From Coturnix japonica (lineage: Eukaryota; Chordata; Aves; Galliformes; Phasianidae): a stretch of DNA of 64,000 bases. Below the pieces are notes generated by a model, which was not told the origin of the DNA, ran no database searches, and was given only the letters and a program-made list of their open reading frames with translations. The stretch lies in assembly GCF_001577835.2 (NCBI RefSeq), contig NC_029516.1, positions 56,626,594 through 56,690,593 on the forward strand. The letters are read 5' to 3'. A program made the position numbers and the translations under genes. Positions 46,101 through 64,000 of the stretch are shown here, piece by piece; within the stretch, counting starts at the first letter, position 1; the number at the start of each line of letters is the position of its first letter.

Positions 46101-48264
46101 AAAACAACGCCACAGAAACCATCCAAGATAAATGATTTCCAGGTTGTTTTTTATAGCACTTAAGATGTTATCACTGGTTCTGATTTACTGTGTACTGATA
46201 GTTTCTTTTACATCTCAATTTTTCCAAAGGATACCACACTTTTCTGGGGAGGAGAAAGCAAAAATTTCAATTCAACAGCCTTCATCTCCAGAAAAACTTT
46301 TGCAACACGTTACTTTTGCATTATAGTTATTTGGCCAATATGTTCTGAATTTCATTCCATTTCTCAGATCATTTTCAATATTTTCAATACTGTTAAAATG
46401 TTCAAGCAACTAAGATCAGAGGGGAAAAGTATGATAAAGAATTAAAAGAAAAAAATCATCATTAAAAAAAATATATTCTAAATCTTACCCCACATCATCT
46501 GGAACCACATGAGTAGTCACCATAGGTCTTTTCTTGCCATGCTTGTCCATTACTGGTGTTTCGCCTTAATGTAAATTTCAAAAAGATTTACAAAAAAATA
46601 CTTCATATTTTGTGGGGCCACTTGAATTCCTGAAGTGTAATTACTTTTCCATAAGGTCACTTCTTTGAACATCCATCCCATCCATTACACATGCAGCTCC
46701 TAAAACCTGACTGTAAAGAACTGACAGATGGACCCCACATGGGCTGGACTTGAGCTGACACTGCCCCGAGTTCCTTAGTGCTGGTCTCTAATTGGAGTTA
46801 CTCCATCCACTACTACACAACTACTTTCAGCTTCGCAATGTAACAATTATCAGAAAGCTAATCTTAAAAAATAGGGGAAAAAAAAAACAACAAAATACTC
46901 AAGAATTTCATTTTACCCTAAGTACTGAAATTGCGTAATCTTGACTTTTAAGGAAGCAATACCAGAGAGATAGATCTATGTTCTCTCTATATAATAACGA
47001 ATCCACGGCTGTCAGATTTCTGTTACCAAAGGCAGGGGAAAAGATCAAGGAAGATTATACCTAATTCAAGACAAAAAACACGGGTACCCAGAATTATTAA
47101 AGAATACCTAGAAATGTGGATAGCTTTGAAACAGTGAGCATGAGTACACATAGCCATACAAGCTATCATGAAAACAAGACATCTATGTATGTTGTAAAGC
47201 TGCTCAGCTCTTCTCAGAGAAATTAGTCTGGCAGACTAAACAAACAAAAACTGAAAAAGATTCTTCCCAATTTCAAGTTCTGCAAACCCACTCATTGAAG
47301 AGGTTGCAGAAACGTACACTCTGACCCACACACTAGCTAATACAAACCGGATGGCCGCTGCTATTTGAAGCTTAGGACACACTGACCAGACTTGTCAGGT
47401 ATTTCACAAAGCAGCACAGCAAACCTCACGGGGAATACTCAAGATGGAACTTTAATTATTCGCACGTGTACATCTCACTATCTTATAGAAATGAAGAAAA
47501 GGATTTTGTTTAGACAGATAGGATGAGGGGGAAAAGGTGGGAGGGGAAGATAAACAAAACCCAGACACGGCTGCTCAAAGACAGAATTCAGAAGTTACAT
47601 CAGACTTTGCCAAAAAAATATCATTTGAAAAATGAGAATTGTATTTTAAATCCACTTTGCTACAATCCCTTAAAACTCAAATGAGAATCCCTTGGCTGAC
47701 TTTTACTCATTTTTTCTCAGCTGTCTGTACCTCTTTTCTTACCACATTTCTTCTGTTGAGATTCTTCCCAAAGTACTCTTACTCCTGCCAACGTGAGACC
47801 CCAGCTGTACCCTATATCCAACTCCGCTCTCTGTACTAGCAGAGCTTTTCTGTTTTGGCCTGACCCTACAGCATTATATGCAGCCTCGCAATAGCATCCA
47901 ACTTTATTAAGGACATTACCAACAAGTTTAAAACACAGCAGCTCAGCTCGGCTGTTCTATTGTGTGCTCTTACTAATCCAAACCACACACCAGGAGGCTC
48001 TCACAAGCATTAGGAATCGTGCTTGTTCAACCATTCACTGACCCATAATATCCTCCTATCTGTTCAGGCTCGTCAATATTATAAACTTTGTTTAAGAAAA
48101 AAAATAAAAATCATAATAAACAGCAGATAAGCACCTTCTCTAATATCTTCCTCTGATCCACTCAGGTCTTTTCTTTCCTCCTGAAAGTCATAGGCAGATC
48201 TGGCTTGCTCTTCCTGTGCTGCTTTACCAGCTTTTCCTGAATGCTTCCTTCCGGATGGTGCCAT
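40130..48264 (-). CDS. SYCP3: SYCP3, synaptonemal complex protein 3 (8 coding exons)
   Basis: SYCP3 forms fibres of the meiotic chromosome axis and lateral element, works with SYCP2, cohesin and HORMAD proteins, and binds DNA through its basic N-terminus. The spliced frame begins [14 protein letters not shown], aligned with human MVSSGKKYSRKSGK. It continues through the acidic DLSGSEED segment and the coiled-coil core ([20 protein letters not shown], then [13 protein letters not shown] and [20 protein letters not shown]) and ends SLQSMLF. Exon phases fit throughout. The 3' edge of exon 5 is uncertain; with the donor giving the shortest product the protein is 235 residues, against 236 in human. 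Transcription is probably germline-restricted. Confidence 0.94.
40327..40431 (-). CDS. SYCP3: SYCP3 coding exon 7
   Basis: The acceptor is TTAACTCCAG and the donor GACACT|GTAAGT. It reads [20 protein letters not shown], then [15 protein letters not shown]. It is coiled-coil with heptad Leu/Met spacing. It has 35 codons, phase 0. Confidence 0.96.
41140..41375 (+). repeat. CR1 LINE fragment
   Basis: The sequence GAGACAGGACAAGAGGCCAC, then AGGAGAGGCTTCTTCACTGA and GTCACCATCTTTGGAGATAA, is CR1 3' sequence in + orientation. It lies antisense in a SYCP3 intron, is diverged and lacks the terminal ATTCTATGA repeats. Confidence 0.85.
42350..42448 (-). CDS. SYCP3: SYCP3 coding exon 6
   Basis: The acceptor is TTCTGCTTCAG and the donor TTAAAG|GTACAG. 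It reads [20 protein letters not shown], then [13 protein letters not shown]. This is the most conserved part of the coiled coil. It has 33 codons, phase 0. Confidence 0.96.
43500..43810 (-). repeat. CR1 LINE 3' end, just downstream of SYCP3 exon 5
   Basis: It starts with the CR1 3' end (GAATCACAGAATGACCTGGG, then TTGGAAGGGACCTCAAGGAT). Reading away from that terminus it passes through TAAACACTCTCCTAAGTATA and CTTAAAACCATTTCCACCGT to about 43800. It ends within 10-130 bases of the 3' edge of SYCP3 exon 5, whose splice donor is unclear. Confidence 0.9.
43935..44043 (-). CDS. SYCP3: SYCP3 coding exon 5 (3' edge uncertain)
   Basis: The acceptor is TGTTTATAG. One base completes Arg, then [20 protein letters not shown] and [11 protein letters not shown], which match human. 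After EQEE the human protein reads KILNMFRQQ, but here the frame goes on [10 protein letters not shown] with no consensus donor. Phase-0 options are TGC|GTTTCC (exon end 43935, shown), AGT|GTGACA, ACA|GTTTCA and GAG|GTTGGA (exon end 43818, the best-scoring by eye). The first gives a 235-residue protein, the last adds 39 residues. Confidence 0.7.
44576..44675 (-). CDS. SYCP3: SYCP3 coding exon 4
   Basis: The acceptor is TTTGATTCTAG and the donor CAGAG|GTAAC. With the carried G it reads [20 protein letters not shown], then [13 protein letters not shown]. It is the start of the coiled-coil core and basic in its first half. Phase 1 in, phase 2 out; 100 bases. Confidence 0.95.
45725..45759 (-). 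CDS. SYCP3: SYCP3 coding exon 3 (35 bases)
   Basis: A small exon with acceptor CTATTTTGTAG and donor TTTGGAG|GTAAG. It reads [11 protein letters not shown], matching human [12 protein letters not shown]. It is held by the phases on both sides (2 in, 1 out). Confidence 0.92.
46489..46564 (-). CDS. SYCP3: SYCP3 coding exon 2
   Basis: The acceptor is TTTACATTAAG and the donor GTGGG|GTAAG. With the carried G it reads [20 protein letters not shown], then VPDD. It aligns with the GKTAVIEKRRKKRSS region of human and keeps the basic KKR cluster. The length is 76 bases. Confidence 0.9.
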
Positions 48265-48279
48265 AACGAATTTTTCTTC
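48135..48279 (-). CDS. SYCP3: SYCP3 exon with the family start codon
   Basis: ATG is at 48262-48264, then [20 protein letters not shown], then [20 protein letters not shown] and IREG; donor AGAAG|GTGCTT, phase 1. The 15 bases before the ATG, back to the acceptor CTCAATAG, read EEKFV in frame without a stop, so translation may begin in an upstream exon. The ATG here is chosen because it aligns with the human N-terminus. Confidence 0.92.
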
Positions 48280-49907
48280 CTATTGAGGCACAGTATCAAA
48301 ACATAACCTTTCCCACGGTATTTTGAAGACAAATGTGTTTTTGTGTTTACCTTGACCTGTTACGTACTCCCCTTTGACCATCTCCACCTGTATGGATATC
48401 CAAGTAGTCACACTTTTATTTTTAAAGTAATCCACAGGATTAACCCTGACAAAGTTTTTTAAAGGTAGGGTAAAACAATGAATAAATAAATAGCAGGGAT
48501 AGTGGGATCACACTTCTTATGCTGAAAAGCAAGGAATTATACTCTGAACAGAGTGCTCGTAAGTTCCCTGCCTGTTAAGACTTCATAATCTTTTCAGATT
48601 TGATACCGCCTTCCCAAAGAGCTGTGCTGATATTCTATCCTACAAAACAGATGATAAATGTTCAAAACCAGCGTATGACTCTACAGCCCATTCCTTACTG
48701 GGCAGAAAAATAAACATGTGCACAATTCTTAACAACCTTGGTCAACGTTCACTGCCTGATTGTTTGTTTTCAGTTATGTCTCTTTATGTGTTTCTGATGC
48801 AGCTTCCATATTTGGACTTTAGACATACACTTTCTTTAGTAACTCTCATTTTTATATATTCTACGTATTATTTCTGAAAGATTTAGGGAGTAGAATGCCA
48901 ACTTAGAAAGAAAAGTGTATCTGTTGTCATTAAATGCAAGAAGGAACAAAATAAAATGTTCTCCTTAGGACTTCAATAACTGAAGTCATATACAAATGCA
49001 GCAGAAACTAGCAGGATACAACAACAAAATATTTCTTTTTGCTTCATCTCATAGCAAGAGGCATGAAGCATTTCAAATTCAATGTTATGGGATGTATAGT
49101 TTTAAATATCCTACCAAAACAGGATTGCATAGAAGATGGAAAGAATAGAGAAAACAAGCAAAAAAAAAACCAAACAGAAAACTGTCTTTCAAGCTTTCGC
49201 AATGGAAAAACTTCTCATTCTCAGTGCAGCTCAACACAGCCAGACATAACAACAGGTTTTTCAAAAGGCCATTGAAATATAGTTCTGAACATTAATTGTA
49301 TACAAAACTAAGCGCTCCAGTAAAGATCTCTGGAATGTCCAGGGCAGGTTGCTCCTCCAACAGTAACAGCTGCAGCACACACCTCAATTCCTGATTTACT
49401 TACTTACTGAATTAGCTACCCATAGGTATGAAAACTTCACTTCCTTTTTAAGCCACACATCCCATGGATATAGAAAACAATCACATTAAGCTGTGAAGTA
49501 AAAAACACTTTTGGATGTCACAGCTTCTCCAGTGGTTGATGTGTCACTATGCAGCACGAACACAAGATGTTCTGAACTTAAAATTTTCTTAACATTTCTC
49601 CTTTCATTGCTAATTGGAAGATTGCAATTTCTCTCATTTGAGGATAATTAAGATACAAGAAGAATTATGGGCACTGAACAACTCCCAAGCCTCGATGACT
49701 TCATGATGTAAGCAGGGCAGCAGCTCACATACGTTTCACCCAGCACACAGGCATCTTTGTACTGAAAAACCAGCCTACATAGCACTACACGCAATAAAAC
49801 AACGTTGTAGCCCCATATAACCCTCATAAAGCTCCTTGCTTTAGCAGATTCCAACATCCTTAAGCCACAGACAAGTATTTAACAACGATTTTTCAAGAGG
49901 CACTCAC

Positions 49908-49935
49908 CTCCTTATTCCTCCCTGCCTGCAAAGAT
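49908..49935 (-). other. SYCP3: Candidate 28-base non-coding SYCP3 exon
   Basis: On the - strand, TTATTTCAG|ATCTTTGCAG...AATAAGGAG|GTGAGTG gives strong splice sites around 28 bases. If joined to the first exon at 50263 it puts a stop (GAA TAA) in the upstream frame, so its use would force translation from the ATG at 48264. This is inferred from signals alone. Confidence 0.4.
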
Positions 49936-49974
49936 CTGAAATAAAGCACTCTGTGTGAGTCCCACTTGTGTGAG

Positions 49975-50290
49975 ACCGCTTCCCACTCAATGCCCCAGAG
50001 CTCAGGGGGTGCCCAGCCCCAACCCACCACCCTCAGCCCGCTGACGGCTCCCTCCCCGCTCTCAGCGTCTACCACAGCCTCACACCCTCCAACAGGCGTA
50101 AAAGAAGGGAAGTGAACCGAACCAGCCCTGCCCCACAGCCCTCCTTCGCCCTGCCTGCTGCTAAGCGCGGCCCTTCCCCTACCCGGGGTCGCCAGAGTAA
50201 GGCGGGAAAGGCGACAGGCGGCACATGCGCATATCTGTGCCGCGAGCGGCTCGTGTTTGTACCTCAGCCGCCATTGCCCGCTGTTGGTTG
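49975..50290 (-). promoter_or_regulatory. SYCP3: GC-rich SYCP3 promoter with E2F-like site
   Basis: A local CG-rich block in AT-rich surroundings, at the 5' end of SYCP3. It contains GGCGGGAAA at 50201-50209 (TTTCCCGCC on the gene strand, an E2F consensus) and CATGCGCAT near 50223-50231, resembling an NRF1 half-site. Meiotic genes of mammals are commonly silenced in soma through E2F6 at such sites; carrying that over here is inference. Confidence 0.55.
50263..50290 (-). other. SYCP3: Candidate SYCP3 first exon with in-frame upstream ATG
   Basis: On the - strand, GGGCAATGGCGGCTGAG|GTACAA holds an ATG in good context (50272-50274), three codons and a donor in phase 0. Joined directly to the exon ending at 48279 it would give [16 protein letters not shown] in one frame. 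The transcription start is not visible; the 5' limit given is nominal. Confidence 0.45.
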
Positions 50291-50299
50291 TTAGCTGTG

Positions 50300-51673
50300 G
50301 CTTCAGGCTGTATCAAACATGTTTCAGCCTAAATTAAAAACCCTAAATTCAAAAGCGCAGTTTACAGTGCTGGGAAGTTTGATTGCACTTTGAGTACTCA
50401 TTCACATATCACATTACTATTAAAAGCCATTACTGTTGGAAAGTTTAAGAAAGTATTTTATCACAAGGATTTTATAAGCCACTAATGGCTGTTTTATCAA
50501 AATGATTCCGTTATGCTTGAAAAACAGAAACAGACAAACCTTATGTCACGTTTTAGTTGATTTCAAAGCAAACCAAGTATTTTACAATATATACGCACAT
50601 ACATTTTGTACACCCAATTACAAAATAAAATAATAATAATGCATTCTTTGAATACTGCCAGTACAATGGAGATACATCACCAGAAAGTTCTGCCTGAAAA
50701 CATACAGCATCTTCTTTCACCCCACATAAAATCATACCTGTCTGACATCTCAGACAAACACAGGGCTGAGTCCTGTGAAATTTAGAAAAGAAAACCCCAC
50801 AGAGCTTCATTTGTCAGTATAAATATTGTTTTATGAAGTGAAACATTGCTCCCCCACGTTGCTACATTAAAGCAGTTCATTACCCATTCAGATAGAGAGG
50901 CACTTTTGTTGTTGTATTTACAGCGCTTTTAAAACAATATAACTTAATCATTTCCACTTGATTACAACCCTCTCTTTGTAATCAAGACGTAACGCCCACT
51001 GTATTCTTTGGAATATAGTACACCAGATAAAATGTAAAGTAACTCTAAAATAACCATTACCTGTTCTGCCACCGTGTATTCTTACTAGCATGCATTTCTT
51101 TGAAATTCCAATGTAATACTACAAACTGGGGGAGGGGGGGGGAGTGAATTGTCACTGTGCTTGAAGAATGACAACGTCATTACTAAGGGTAAATGAAAAT
51201 TACATCATTCCCATAGGGCTGGAGAAAAAGGAAAAATAAGAAAGAAAAAAGCAGTGACAGAAGTCTGCAGAAATCTTTCGGAATGCAAGATCGAGGGATC
51301 TGTTAAGCTCATCCCACACAACTCCGCCTTCCAACATTATATAGAGTTGGCAATATCCACTGCAATAAATGCAGCTACATTTCTTTAGGTAACCCTTTTT
51401 ATAAAAAAGGACAGCATGGCCATGAACCAACATTTGTAAAGTAAGATCAGTTGAAATGTGCCTATATACAGGCTCCTGCCATTTTTGTTTAGCTTTCTGT
51501 CACAGTTCCAGCAGTTCGTATATCATAGAGTACTGCAGAGATTATAAATGTAGATGCATGATTTTTTTTTCTTCATATCAGTTAAATATCAAACAATAAA
51601 AGACACTTATGAGAAAGAGATTTAAAATGCTTATCACATCTTGAGGTAGTCTGATCTTCAAAATAAAGCTCTT
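50300..51673 (-). other. GNPTAB: GNPTAB 3' UTR and gap to SYCP3
   Basis: Non-coding sequence between the GNPTAB stop and the SYCP3 promoter, on the same strand. I found no canonical - strand AATAAA or ATTAAA in it, only TATAAA variants near 51398 and 50469. So the GNPTAB 3' end is unplaced and could approach the SYCP3 promoter. No repeat family is recognised. Confidence 0.45.

Positions 51674-64000
<12,327 letters not shown>

Overview
This is vertebrate nuclear DNA, almost certainly from a bird and probably a galliform such as chicken. Coding sequence is cut into short exons with GT-AG introns, the interspersed repeats are nearly all avian CR1 LINE fragments, and the gene content matches the MYBPC1-CHPT1-SYCP3-GNPTAB block of human 12q23. 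The species call is an inference; no search was run. All gene names come from translating spliced exons and comparing them with remembered family sequences.

Layout. (1) About 1-17.7 kb, + strand: the 3' part of MYBPC1 (slow-type myosin-binding protein C). It covers the second half of FN3 domain C7, Ig C8, FN3 C9, Ig C10 and two small tail exons ending at a stop at 16656; possible 3' UTR exons follow. The first 4.7 kb looks like one intron. (2) 17.7-22.9 kb: possible MYBPC1 3' UTR, then AT-rich sequence and CR1 copies, one of them nested in another. (3) 22.9-38.5 kb, + strand: complete CHPT1 (cholinephosphotransferase 1), 8 coding exons and 388 residues, with a CpG-rich promoter and the full CDP-alcohol phosphotransferase signature. 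(4) 40.1-50.3 kb, - strand: SYCP3 (synaptonemal complex protein 3), 8 coding exons plus candidate first exons in a GC-rich promoter. It is tail to tail with CHPT1. (5) 51.7-64 kb, - strand: the 3' part of GNPTAB (GlcNAc-1-phosphotransferase alpha/beta precursor), 11 exons from LNR repeat 1 to the stop. Its upstream exons lie beyond the window.

The four genes serve unrelated jobs (sarcomere thick filament, phosphatidylcholine synthesis, meiotic chromosome axis, lysosomal enzyme targeting), and their adjacency is ancient synteny rather than a functional cluster. I found no undescribed system. The points worth a second look are: a possible in-frame alternative N-terminus of SYCP3; a SYCP3 exon without a good splice donor near a CR1 insertion; an E2F-type site at the SYCP3 promoter; two CR1 copies sharing a 94-base identical stretch; and a 14-base candidate 3' UTR exon in MYBPC1.
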